This document shows positions 7,954 through 17,500 of a stretch of DNA of 37,096 nucleotides, one piece after another; positions within the stretch are counted from its first letter, which is position 1; the number at the start of each line of letters is the position of its first letter. Source of the DNA: Saprospiraceae bacterium (GTDB lineage Bacteria; Bacteroidota; Bacteroidia; Bacteroidales; JAIPBB01). A model generated the notes under the pieces. It was not told the DNA's origin. It saw only the letters and a program-made list of their open reading frames with translations, and ran no database searches. The position numbers were made by a program, and so were the translations under genes. Where the stretch lies: positions 1 to 37,096 of the forward strand of contig JAIPBB010000010.1 in assembly GCA_021739805.1 (NCBI GenBank). The letters are read 5' to 3'.

Positions 7954-10375
7954 AAAAATCAATCTTATAATAAAAAATCGGCAAAAACCCAAGTTGATAT
8001 TCTTCCCTGATTCCAATATCGCCTCCTACATAAGTTTGTTTAAAGACATTTTCGATTCCAAAAACATTAACCAAATCTAGTCCTATTTCGTGAGTTAGTT
8101 TTGCTGTATTCAATTTGTAATTAATTTTTACATCTGCACGGAAATAGTTTTTATACTGCTCAGAATTTTTATGTTCTTCAAAATAAATAGCATAACCGAC
8201 TATATTAGATTCAGTTAAATTTATCGGTGTAAATCTCTTTCCACCGGCATAAGTTACTTTACCTCCAATTCCAAAAGAAGTATTATTCTTTTTGCCCCAT
8301 TTGAACTCCTTTGTACCTAGAGCGTTAATAATATAATTGCCGTTAAAATCAGTATCATACTGAATTCCGTTACTAGCAATATATTTTGAGTTATAAAGTG
8401 AAGTTGATATCATAAAGAAATAAGTTTTACTAAAGAATTTTTCAATTGTAATTTCCAATCCATAATTTTCTCCTGTTCCTGAATTTTCCAGTTGATTTGG
8501 AAAAAATCTGTTAAGGTCATTTCCTTGATTTAAAATTGAATAAGCTGATGGTTCAACTTCAACAGGAATATTCGATAATTTTTGATAATATGTTTCGATG
8601 CTGAGCTTTAAAGCATTTTTAAAGTTATTGTTATAAGCCAAAACATAGTGAGTGCTTTTATAAAAATCCAAACCTTCATTATCGGCATAAGTAGTAATAT
8701 TCATATTATCTGTTGTTATAACTTTTTCCTTTTTCGAAAAATAAATATAGGTCGGAATCATCTGGCTGTGCATTCCAATTCCCAGGCTTATTGATTGTGA
8801 AGGACGAAATTGCCATTTAACACCAAAGCGAGGTTCTATTGCCTTACTCTCATTCATGGTGAGATATTGACCATGAATTCCTGCATGAAATGTGAGCCGA
8901 TCAGTCATTTTAAATTTCCACTGAAAATATGGTTGAATTAGAAAAGTGTTTGATTTTGTGTCAAGTCTTTGTTCCCAATGATAGTTTGCTGTGTCTTCGT
9001 TAAGAATACTATCGGCAAAATTAAATTGATAAAAATCAATAATAACACCTGTTTTAAAAGTGTGCTGGCTGTTAATTTTTCGATTCACCAAAAACGAAAG
9101 TGATGATTTTGTTTGACTAAAATCATAGCCGAGTTTATTATACATACTGTCTAAAACAAATTCACCATTTGCGATATGACGTGTGAATTTTTCGTGATAA
9201 TTATTAGTGTTTTCAAATGATGATGAAATAGTAGCTTTGAAGTAAGTTTTAGGGTTTAGAGATTTAATATAATTTGCTCCAACCACTCCCATCGATGATT
9301 GAAAATGTTCGTCAACATCATCATTACCATAAATTTCCACATCATCAGGGTTGGTCTTTGTGCTTTGAATCATATCAATATTACTTATTCCACCAATTCC
9401 AAAAATTGAAAAATTAGCTGAATTCTTTAATGGAAAATTAAGTTTGAAACTTAAATCCTGATATTTTGGAATTGCATCGGTTCCAATTGTAATTCCTAAA
9501 GCATGAAACAAATCTAAAGTAGAATATCGGTAACTGACAAGAAATGATGCTTTTTTGCCTTTAGCTAAAGGACCTTCAGCCATTATTTCAGTGCCAAGAA
9601 AACCAAATTGCCCTGAGAATTCGTGTTTTTCGTTGTTACCATTTCTCATCTTTAAATCAAAAACTCCGGCTATTGAATTTCCGTATTCAGCCGGGAAAGC
9701 TCCCGACATAAATATAGAATTTGAAAGAACTTTATTATTTAATATTCCAACAGGTCCACCTGTATATCCTGAAACATTAAAATGGTTTGGATTAGGAATA
9801 TTCACATTTTCGAGCCGCCATAATATGCCCATTGGTGAATTTCCCCTGACAATTATGTCATTGCTGGAATCATCAGCTCCATTCACACCGGCATAGTTTG
9901 AAGCCATTCGTGCCGGATCACCGCGGCTTCCGGCATAACGGTTTGTTTCATCAACCGAAAATGTTTTTGCACTAACAGTTGCCATTTTGTTTATTGAGTA
10001 TTCTTCTTTCGAAGATTTAATTTCAACTCCTTTCATCGAAATTGCTGACTCTTCCATTTCAAGATCAATAATGACTTCCTTACCAGAGTTCACAATAACA
10101 TTAGGTATCACCTGCATTTTATATCCAATATAAGAATATCTTAAAGTGTAACGTCCTAATGGAACATTTTCAATTCTATAAGAACCATCCAAATTAGTAA
10201 TGGCTCCGGAAAGAAGAACTGAATCTTTAAATAATGCAATGTTAACTCCTATTAGCTCCATTTGGGAGTCTTTGTCTTTAACAACTCCTCTTATTACCTG
10301 GGTAATATTTTCGGCTATGGCATTTTGTATAATTATTAAGAATAGTAATAATAAAATTAGTTTACATCTCATCAT
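7952..10375 (-). CDS. TonB-dependent outer-membrane receptor with carboxypeptidase-regulatory-like domain
   Basis: 807 residues. A signal peptide (about 1-21, ending AIAE) is followed by a carboxypeptidase-D regulatory-like domain at about 27-115 (VIRGVVKDKDSQMELIGVNI, GSYRIENVPLGRYTLRYSYIGY). Next is a plug region at about 130-245 (VRGNSPMGILWRLENVNIPN, SGAFPAEYGNSIAGVFDLKM), then a long beta-barrel rich in aromatic strands to the final YKIDF. This order is typical of Bacteroidota TonB-dependent transporters. No SusD partner is adjacent, so a glycan-uptake role is not supported; the ligand is unknown. Two consecutive Met codons start the ORF. A TACATTTG box lies 46 bases upstream, and a tandem repeat abuts the stop codon. 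Confidence 0.9.
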   Translation of the reverse strand: MMRCKLILLLLFLIIIQNAIAENITQVIRGVVKDKDSQMELIGVNIALFKDSVLLSGAITNLDGSYRIENVPLGRYTLRYSYIGYKMQVIPNVIVNSGKEVIIDLEMEESAISMKGVEIKSSKEEYSINKMATVSAKTFSVDETNRYAGSRGDPARMASNYAGVNGADDSSNDIIVRGNSPMGILWRLENVNIPNPNHFNVSGYTGGPVGILNNKVLSNSIFMSGAFPAEYGNSIAGVFDLKMRNGNNEKHEFSGQFGFLGTEIMAEGPLAKGKKASFLVSYRYSTLDLFHALGITIGTDAIPKYQDLSFKLNFPLKNSANFSIFGIGGISNIDMIQSTKTNPDDVEIYGNDDVDEHFQSSMGVVGANYIKSLNPKTYFKATISSSFENTNNYHEKFTRHIANGEFVLDSMYNKLGYDFSQTKSSLSFLVNRKINSQHTFKTGVIIDFYQFNFADSILNEDTANYHWEQRLDTKSNTFLIQPYFQWKFKMTDRLTFHAGIHGQYLTMNESKAIEPRFGVKWQFRPSQSISLGIGMHSQMIPTYIYFSKKEKVITTDNMNITTYADNEGLDFYKSTHYVLAYNNNFKNALKLSIETYYQKLSNIPVEVEPSAYSILNQGNDLNRFFPNQLENSGTGENYGLEITIEKFFSKTYFFMISTSLYNSKYIASNGIQYDTDFNGNYIINALGTKEFKWGKKNNTSFGIGGKVTYAGGKRFTPINLTESNIVGYAIYFEEHKNSEQYKNYFRADVKINYKLNTAKLTHEIGLDLVNVFGIENVFKQTYVGGDIGIREEYQLGFLPIFYYKIDF

Positions 10376-10420
10376 AATAATCAGTTTTAGTAATTAATTT
10401 CTGTGTTATTTGAAATTCTC

Positions 10421-10428
10421 CAAATGTA
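10421..10428 (-). promoter_or_regulatory. -7 box TACATTTG for the TonB-dependent receptor
   Basis: Exact TAnnTTTG match on the minus strand, 46 bases from the start codon, in the 185-base gap shared with divergent lpxK. No clear -33 TTTG. Confidence 0.45.
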
Positions 10429-10560
10429 AAACTGGAGTTAAAAGTAATTTTTTTATTTTAATGCAGAAAACAAAAATCAACATTAGGCATTTTATTTAAA
10501 AAAATTTCGAGAGGAAATTTATCAATAACCTTTTAAAAAAAAATTCGTATTTATTGCATT

Positions 10561-11598
10561 GTGAGATTTTTACTATTTCCTATAGCCGTTTTATATGGCA
10601 TAATTGTTTTGATAAGAAACAAATTATTCGATTGGAAAATATTTCCATCGACTAGTTTCAATATTCCCATTATTTCCATTGGAAACATTTCAGTTGGTGG
10701 CACCGGAAAAACTCCTCACACTGAATATTTAATAAGATTACTTAAAGAGACATTTCAGCTTGCAATCTTAAGCAGGGGCTATGGACGAAAGACAAAAGGA
10801 TTTTATGTGGCAAATTCATTTTCTTTGGCAGAAGAAGTTGGCGATGAACCTCGCCAATACAAACAAAAATTTGAAGATGTTGAAGTGATTGTCTGTGAAA
10901 ATCGAAAAAAAGGAATAAAAAACATTTTGAGTAAATTTCTCGATATCAAAGTAATCATAATGGATGACGGCTTTCAGCATAGATGGGTAAAACCGGGTTT
11001 GTCAATTCTCTTAACAGACTATTTTCATCTTTTCACAAATGATTATTTAATGCCTGTTGGAAGACTTAGAGAATTTCGCTCTGCATCAAAACGAGCCGAT
11101 ATTATTGTGGTTTCTAAAACGCCTAAAGTGTTTTCACCAATTTTAAAACGTTCCTTGCTCGATAATTTAAAGCTTCTTCCTCAGCAAAAAATATATTTTT
11201 CATATATTGAATATGGTGATTTTGTCTTACTACCTGGTCTGATATGCAATCAAATTCCTGAAAAACACAATTGCATTTTACTTTTCACAGGTATTGCAAA
11301 TCCGGGTCCGCTGGAAGAGCATCTTGAACGAATGTGTATTGAAATTGAAAAACTTAAATATCCTGACCATCACAAGTATTCTACAAAAGATATGGAGAAG
11401 ATCAGGGAAATATTTCATAATATTGCATCCCCAAATAAAATTATAGTTACAACTGAAAAAGATGCTATGCGACTGGATAATCCTGACTTAATTAAAATTT
11501 TGCAAGGACTTCCGGTTTATTATGTTCCAATTCAAACAGAATTTCACGAAGAAGATAAAGAAAACTTCAACAATCAAATTTTAGAATATGTTAGATAA
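10561..11598 (+). CDS. lpxK: Tetraacyldisaccharide 4'-kinase (lipid A biosynthesis)
   Basis: 345 residues. LpxK phosphorylates the 4' position of the tetraacyldisaccharide 1-phosphate to make lipid IVA at the inner membrane. The Walker A motif VGGTGKTP lies at 45-52, after an N-terminal membrane-binding hydrophobic segment (1-22). Later motifs ILSRGYGRKTKG, DDGFQHRWVKPG and the region VTTEKDAMRL are family signatures. The start is GTG at 10561: the N-terminal residues MRFLLFPIAVLYG fit LpxK from the first codon and no ATG precedes it. The end overlaps the purine nucleoside phosphorylase gene by 11 bases, suggesting translational coupling. Confidence 0.94.
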   Translation: MRFLLFPIAVLYGIIVLIRNKLFDWKIFPSTSFNIPIISIGNISVGGTGKTPHTEYLIRLLKETFQLAILSRGYGRKTKGFYVANSFSLAEEVGDEPRQYKQKFEDVEVIVCENRKKGIKNILSKFLDIKVIIMDDGFQHRWVKPGLSILLTDYFHLFTNDYLMPVGRLREFRSASKRADIIVVSKTPKVFSPILKRSLLDNLKLLPQQKIYFSYIEYGDFVLLPGLICNQIPEKHNCILLFTGIANPGPLEEHLERMCIEIEKLKYPDHHKYSTKDMEKIREIFHNIASPNKIIVTTEKDAMRLDNPDLIKILQGLPVYYVPIQTEFHEEDKENFNNQILEYVR

Positions 11599-12400
11599 GA
11601 TTAAAGAAACAACTGATTACATACTTAACAATATCTCAGAAAAGCCACAAGTCGGAATTATTCTTGGAACCGGCTTAGGTAACTTAGGTGAAGAAATTGA
11701 AATCAGCCAAACATTATCATATAAAGACATTCCAAACTTTCCGGTATCAACTGTTAGCGGTCATAAAGGTCAATTGATTTTCGGAAAACTTGGTGGGAAA
11801 AATGTTGTTGCTATGCAGGGTCGTTTCCATTATTACGAAGGCTATACAATGAAAGAGCTAACTTTTCCAATAAGGGTTTTTAAATTTCTTGGAATTGAAG
11901 CTTTAATAGTATCAAATGCTGCAGGAGGAATGAATCCTGAATTTGAAATTGGTGATTTAATGATAATTACTGACCATATCAACTTAATGTCATCCAATCC
12001 GCTGATGGGACCAAACGAAGACAAACTTGGACCCCGTTTTCCTGATATGCATGAAGCTTACAGTAAAGATTTGATTGCAAAAGCAAAAAAAGCTGCAAAC
12101 GATAATAATATTAGCTTCCGAACAGGAGTTTATGCAGCCGTTTCAGGTCCAACTTTCGAAACCCCCGCTGAATATAATTACATCAGAATTATTGGAGCCG
12201 ATGCTGTTGGAATGTCAACAGTACCTGAGGTTATTGTGGCAAGACATATGGATATTCCTTGCTTTGCAGTTTCTGTAATCACTGATCTGGGTGTTGCAGG
12301 ACAAGTACATGAAGTTTCTCACGAAGAAGTAATTAAAGCAGCTAAAAACGCCGAACCAAAAATGACCTTGATGATTAAGGAATTGATTGCTGCATTATAA
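11588..12400 (+). CDS. punA: Purine nucleoside phosphorylase (trimeric, PNP type)
   Basis: 270 residues, the length of the trimeric inosine/guanosine phosphorylases. It cleaves purine (deoxy)nucleosides with phosphate to base and (deoxy)ribose 1-phosphate in salvage. Visible family motifs: GIILGTGLGNLG (about 24-35), SGHKGQLIFG, GRFHYYEGYTMKE with the phosphate/sugar-site Arg and His, VSNAAGGMNPEFEIGD, GPTFETPAEYN, and AVGMSTVPEVIVARH. It overlaps the end of lpxK by 11 bases and is followed 10 bases later by a membrane-protein gene, so the three are probably one transcript. No functional link with lipid A synthesis is implied. Confidence 0.94.
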   Translation: MLDKIKETTDYILNNISEKPQVGIILGTGLGNLGEEIEISQTLSYKDIPNFPVSTVSGHKGQLIFGKLGGKNVVAMQGRFHYYEGYTMKELTFPIRVFKFLGIEALIVSNAAGGMNPEFEIGDLMIITDHINLMSSNPLMGPNEDKLGPRFPDMHEAYSKDLIAKAKKAANDNNISFRTGVYAAVSGPTFETPAEYNYIRIIGADAVGMSTVPEVIVARHMDIPCFAVSVITDLGVAGQVHEVSHEEVIKAAKNAEPKMTLMIKELIAAL

Positions 12401-12409
12401 GCTTTCGTT

Positions 12410-12916
12410 ATGGATAAAATATTATACACTGAAACACAAAGATTCCGACAAATCTGGATTATTATCATAATGATAGGTACTTCAGGAATTTTTGTTTGGG
12501 GATTAATTCAGCAATTAATATTTAGAATTCCATGGGGAACAAATCCATCATCAGATTTGGGCTTAATCCTTTTCAGTTTAATTCCGTTTTTAATATTTAT
12601 ATTGCTTTTAAGAATAAAATTACTAACAACAGTGAAGGAAGATGGCGTTTATTTTAAATTCAGTTTGCTTCAAAGAAAAACTAAAAAAATCCCCAAAGAA
12701 GATATTTTAAAATATCAAATTCGAACCTACAGACCTATAAAAGAATATGGTGGTTGGGGAATAAGAAAAGGTGGGAAAAGAGTTGGAGATGCTTATAATG
12801 TAAGTGGAAATGTTGGTGTTCAATTCGAATTAAAAACCGGCAAAAAAATATTAATTGGAACTGCTTTCCCTGAAAGATTTAAGAAAGCGGTTGATGATAT
12901 GTTGAAGAAGGGCTAA
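12410..12916 (+). CDS. Membrane protein with two N-terminal helices and a PH-like tail
   Basis: 168 residues. Two membrane segments (about 15-37 and 49-69) precede a C-terminal soluble domain of about 95 residues. The domain reads as strands (TTVKEDGVYFKFSLLQRK, PKEDILKYQIRTYRPIKEYG, VGVQFELKTGKKILIGT) ending in a helix (PERFKKAVDDMLKK). That is the pattern of a small bacterial PH-like domain. I do not recognise a named protein. It starts 10 bases after the purine nucleoside phosphorylase stop, without a good Shine-Dalgarno, and is probably co-transcribed with it. Confidence 0.75.
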   Translation: MDKILYTETQRFRQIWIIIIMIGTSGIFVWGLIQQLIFRIPWGTNPSSDLGLILFSLIPFLIFILLLRIKLLTTVKEDGVYFKFSLLQRKTKKIPKEDILKYQIRTYRPIKEYGGWGIRKGGKRVGDAYNVSGNVGVQFELKTGKKILIGTAFPERFKKAVDDMLKKG

Positions 12917-13002
12917 AAGTCTTGTTATCTGATTTTAAAATATTCTTTTAAAACACAAAATAATCACAAAGTAAAACTTATTGTAAATTAATGTTTTGTG
13001 AA

Positions 13003-13028
13003 TCTTAGAGTCTTAGAGTCTTGGTGGC
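13003..13028 (+). repeat. TCTTAGAG tandem repeat in spacer
   Basis: Two copies of TCTTAGAG followed by TCTTGGTGGC. It lies in the 239-base spacer before the DUF4369-like lipoprotein gene. No gene is seen in the spacer; the promoter of the next gene sits at its right end. Confidence 0.5.
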
Positions 13029-13123
13029 ATTTTTTGTCTTTTAGACTTTTCGGATTGGACTCAATCAATAATATCTCTTTTTTAATAATTCCATTTTTTT
13101 CGCTTCGTTTTTCTCAAATACAT

Positions 13124-13131
13124 TAAATTTG
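13124..13131 (+). promoter_or_regulatory. -7 box TAAATTTG for the DUF4369/thioredoxin-like gene
   Basis: Exact TAnnTTTG match, 25 bases from the ATG at 13156. Transcription would begin near 13138, which rules out the in-frame TTG at 13129 as the start codon and supports ATG 13156. Confidence 0.5.
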
Positions 13132-13155
13132 TGTTTTCTAAACATCTTTTTAATT

Positions 13156-14337
13156 ATGAAATCATATAAATTTTTTCTTTTAGCATTTATTGCGATTATT
13201 GTTTTTTCCTGTGGCAATAACAATGAAAAAAATAAAATCACAATCAATGGAAAACTTACAAACACCCACGCTGAAACTATTTACCTTGAAGAACTTACAA
13301 TAACCAATCTCAAGCCCATTGACTCAACTACAGTGAATGAAGATGGGGAGTTTTCATTTAAACAATATGTTACTGATAAAGGATTTTTCGTTATTAAAGT
13401 AGCACCAAATAATTTTATTACTGTAATCCTTGGTCAGGGCGAAAATGTTACAATCACAGGCGACATCAGGCAATTAGCCCGCACTTATAATGTTGAAAAT
13501 TCAGATGATTCTAAGCTATTATGGGAAATTGAGCAACGAAAAAATAAAATTTATGCTCTATACGATTCTCTTGGTACTGTATGGAGAAATAAAATACACG
13601 AAACGGACAACTATGAAACAAAACTTATTTTGGATTCAATTGCCGAGAAAGCTATGATTGATTATAGAAGTCAGCAAAGTGATTTTATTTCTGAGAATAA
13701 ATATTCGTTAGCTATGGTAGTAGCTTTATATCAGAGAATTGGCAAAAGTTTGGTTTTTACCATTAAAGATGACCTTGAACTCTTCAATATGGTGAACCAG
13801 GCATTAAATGAAAAATACCCCGAAAATGCACATGCTATTGATTTGAATAAAAGAATACTTGAAATGAAAAACTTTGAGGCTAATAAAAAACTTACGGAAT
13901 CAAAACTTGATTCCGGTATGACAGCACCCGATTTCACATTGCCAGACCCCGAAGGAAAACCTGTTAGTTTATCATCAAAAAAAGGTAAAATTGTTTTACT
14001 CTATTTCTGGAAATCAAGAAATACTCTTAGCCGAAACGAAAGCCCAAAATTGCTTGAATTATATGAAAAGTATAAGTCGAAAGGCTTTGATATTTTCTGC
14101 GTAACTCTTGACGATAATGTCCAACTTTGGCAGGGAGCAATTATTATTGACAGAATGACCTGGACGAATGTTATGTCGAATAGCACAGTGAATAAATTCT
14201 ATAATGTTGAAGATGATATTGAAGTTCTGCCAAGAGCCTTTTTACTCGACAAAGAAGGAAAAATAATTGCAAAAGACTTTAGAGTTGATGAATTGGAGAA
14301 ATTGCTTAAAACAGTTTTTGACGCTGATTTACGCTGA
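13156..14337 (+). CDS. DUF4369 / thioredoxin-fold lipoprotein lacking the CxxC motif
   Basis: 393 residues from ATG 13156; the reading frame extends upstream to a TTG at 13129, but that overlaps the promoter box. A lipoprotein signal ends at Cys19 (IIVFSC). Residues about 27-115 resemble DUF4369 (ITINGKLTNTHAETIYLEEL). A helical middle part follows, then a TlpA/AhpC-like thioredoxin domain from about 254 (MTAPDFTLPDPEGKPVSL) to the end. Where relatives carry WCxxC, this protein reads FWKSRNTLSRNE: both cysteines are replaced, by Asn289 and Ser292. It should therefore not do thiol-disulfide exchange. The cis-Pro region (EVLPRAFLLDKEG) is intact. Its last residues (FDADLR) and stop codon lie inside a repeat (14320-14339) that is also found at 26950-26969. 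Confidence 0.85.
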   Translation: MKSYKFFLLAFIAIIVFSCGNNNEKNKITINGKLTNTHAETIYLEELTITNLKPIDSTTVNEDGEFSFKQYVTDKGFFVIKVAPNNFITVILGQGENVTITGDIRQLARTYNVENSDDSKLLWEIEQRKNKIYALYDSLGTVWRNKIHETDNYETKLILDSIAEKAMIDYRSQQSDFISENKYSLAMVVALYQRIGKSLVFTIKDDLELFNMVNQALNEKYPENAHAIDLNKRILEMKNFEANKKLTESKLDSGMTAPDFTLPDPEGKPVSLSSKKGKIVLLYFWKSRNTLSRNESPKLLELYEKYKSKGFDIFCVTLDDNVQLWQGAIIIDRMTWTNVMSNSTVNKFYNVEDDIEVLPRAFLLDKEGKIIAKDFRVDELEKLLKTVFDADLR

Positions 14338-14339
14338 TT
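14320..14339 (+). repeat. GACGCTGATT-type repeat overlapping a stop codon
   Basis: GACGCTGATTTACGCTGATT, itself a near tandem of CGCTGATT. It matches the complement of 26950-26969 with 2 differences in 20 bases. It encodes the last five residues and the TGA stop of the preceding gene. The following spacer (to 14510) holds AATTGTT-type and CGGATTTAG-type short repeats. Confidence 0.65.
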
Positions 14340-14523
14340 GTTTATGATTTTATTGTTAAATTGTTTAAAACATTAAATGATTATTATTATGATATTGTTT
14401 CGGATTTAGATATTCGGATTTAGGATTTAAAAACTTATATGTTCTTTTACGCCTTACGACCAAAGGAAGTCCTTATGGATATGGTTAAATTGATTGAAAT
14501 TAGAAATTAGTATTTTCGCTCAA

Positions 14524-17500
14524 ATGAATTTTATGATACGATTAAATAATTATTTTTTCCTGATTCTTTTTGCATTTTCGTTTTTATCATTAAAATCCCA
14601 GGATGCAGTTTTTATTACAAAGCCATATCCGGATTATTTTCAACAATATGTGGAATATACTATCCATGTTGAACTCGATGATAATTTACATGAGCTTAAC
14701 GGCATTGAATCTGTAATCTATTTCAATAATTCTCCGGATTCATTAAGCTTTTTGTATTTCCACCTTTGGCCGAATGCTTATAAGGATGATGAAACTGCAT
14801 TAGCAAAACAAATTCTTAGTATGGGGAAGGATGAATTTTATTTTTCCGAACCCGAAGACAAAGGATTTATTGATGATTTGGATTTCCAGGTTAATGAAGA
14901 AAAAGTTCGCTGGGAACTTGATAAAACCAATATTGATATTTGTAAAATCTATTTGAACAAACCACTAAAAAGTGGCGAAAGCATTAGAATTACAACTCCT
15001 TTCCATGTTAAGCTTCCCAAATCGGATTTTTCCCGTTTAGGACATAAAGGGCAAGCTTATTATATTTCGCAATGGTATCCTAAGCCTGCTGTTTATGATA
15101 AATATGGCTGGCATCAAATGCCATATTTAAGCATGGGTGAATTCTATTCTGAATTTGGAACTTTCGATGTTAATATCACCTTGCCAATGAACTATGTAGT
15201 TGGTGCAACAGGGGATTTAATAAATTGTGATGATGAAATCAAATGGCTTGAAAACAAGGATAAGGAAACAAGAGCGACTAAGAGTTTTAGTTATGATGAT
15301 AAAAGTTTTCCTAAATCATCAGCAAAGAAAAAAACTTTGCATTATCACCAGGAAAATGTTCATGATTTTGCCTGGTTTGCCGACAAAAGATATTATGTTT
15401 TAAAAGGTGAAATTGAGTTGCCTTATTCAAAGCGGAAAGTTACTTCGTGGGCAATGTTTACAAACAGCGAAGCCGATTTATGGAAAAACAGCATCGAATA
15501 TATTAATGACGCAACATTGTTTTATTCGCAAAAACTTGGTGATTATCCTTATAATAATGTTTATGCTGTTCAAGGTGGTGATGGCGGAATGGAGTATCCG
15601 AATATTACATTGATTGGATCTGCCGGAACTGCTTTTTCGCTTGAGCATGTTATAATGCATGAAGTTGGTCATAACTGGTTTTATGGAATTCTAGGTTTTA
15701 ATGAAAGAACACATCCATGGATGGATGAAGGTTTAAACACCTTTTATGAAAGTCTTTACACACAAAATAAATATCCCCAAAAAACTTTACTCGGTTCTTA
15801 TATTCCAGAGACAGTCAATCTAAACTGGTTCGATTTGGATGAATTTAAAAACAAATATGATTATTACCTGGGCTATCATTATACAGCTTGTCATAATAAA
15901 GATCAGGCGATTAATTTGCCGTCAGAGGAATTTTCGATGATTAATTATTTTGCTATTGTTTACCTTAAATCTGCTGCTTCGTTTCATTATTTAAGAGAAT
16001 CTCTTGGAGATGATTTGTTTGATAAAACAATGAAGGAATTTTATGAGCTATGGAAATTTAAACATCCTCAGCCAAATGATTTCAGGGAATTTTTCGAAAA
16101 GCAAACTGCAAAAGATTTAAGCTGGTTTTTCGATGATGTTTTGGGAAGTACAAAAAAACTGGATTTTAAAATTGCTTCGATTAAAAAGCAAGATTCTTCA
16201 TTGAAAATTAAAGTAAAAAACAATAAAAACACAAAAGGTCCATTCTCAATTTCAGCAATTGGTGATTATAATGAAATTGATACTACAATTTGGTTTGATG
16301 GTTTTGAAAAGAAAACAATTGTAAATTTTCCGACTGGAAATTATAAAAAATTAAAAATTGACGCAGCTTATGACATTCCGGAAATAAACCGGCAAAACAA
16401 TACAATAAAAACTAAAGGACTTTTTAAAAAGACCGAGCCTTTAGACATACAATTTCTTTGGGCAATTAAAAATCCGAATAAAACTCAACTATTTTATTTG
16501 CCCTTGCTTGGTTGGAATTATTATAATAAATGGATGCCAGGCTTAAGCGTTTATAGTAATCCAGCCTTCCCGGGAAAATTTGAATTCCAATTTAGCCCGA
16601 TGTATTCTTTCGTAACAAATAATTTGAACGGCTATGCGAATATGGCTTATAATATTTATCCGCAAAACAATATTATCAGAAGAATTCAAATTGGAGTAAA
16701 ATCTTCACAATTCAATTATAGTGATTATGAGTTCCAAAATCAATACACCAAAATTGCTCCTGAATTAAGAATCAATTTTCATCCAATACCAAGATCAGGA
16801 AAACTAAATCAAAGCATTGTTCTCAGGCATGTAAATATTTCGAAAGAGGCAGGAATTTATGATAGAGATTTAAAAGAATTTGAACAAAAAGGCATCTATT
16901 ATTATGTAAATGACTTAAAATATAACATTCAAAATTCAAGAATTATCAATCCATTTGGTGCGACAATAAATCTACAACAAAACAAAGAAATGATTAAAAC
17001 TTCGATTGAAGCAAATTATCGTTTCACTTATTTGAATAAAAAGAAAGGATTTGATATTAGGTTGTTTGCGGGAAGATTTTTAAAAATAAATTCTTATAAA
17101 ATTGATTACAGATTCAGATTAAGTGGAAATGCCGGCTTCCAGGATTATTTGTATGATGAACTTTTTCTTGGAAGAAATGTGAGTTCAGGATTGTTGGCAC
17201 ATCAATTTGTTGAAACAGGTGGAGCTTTTAAATTCTACACACCTCTTGGACAAAGCTGGGATAATATTATTGCAACAAACTTAAAGGCTTCATTACCAGG
17301 AAAAATTCCTGTTAAGCTTTATGGTGATTTTGGTTTTTATACTGATTTATTTGGTGCTGAAACTTATCTTTGTTATGATATAGGATTACAGATTTTTATA
17401 ATAAAGAATATTTTTGATATTTATATTCCTTTGGTCTTATCTGATGAAATTGAAAAAACATTTAAATTAACTGGGAATAATAAATTTTTAGATAGAATTA

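Noticed and set aside
13129..13155. Upstream TTG start extending the thioredoxin-fold lipoprotein by 9 residues
   Set aside because: It overlaps the TAAATTTG promoter box and puts extra residues before a good lipoprotein signal beginning at ATG 13156.
14494..14523. TTG start extending the M1 peptidase by 10 residues
   Set aside because: The signal peptide begins at the later ATG codons and the extension is encoded by a short repeat also found near 975.
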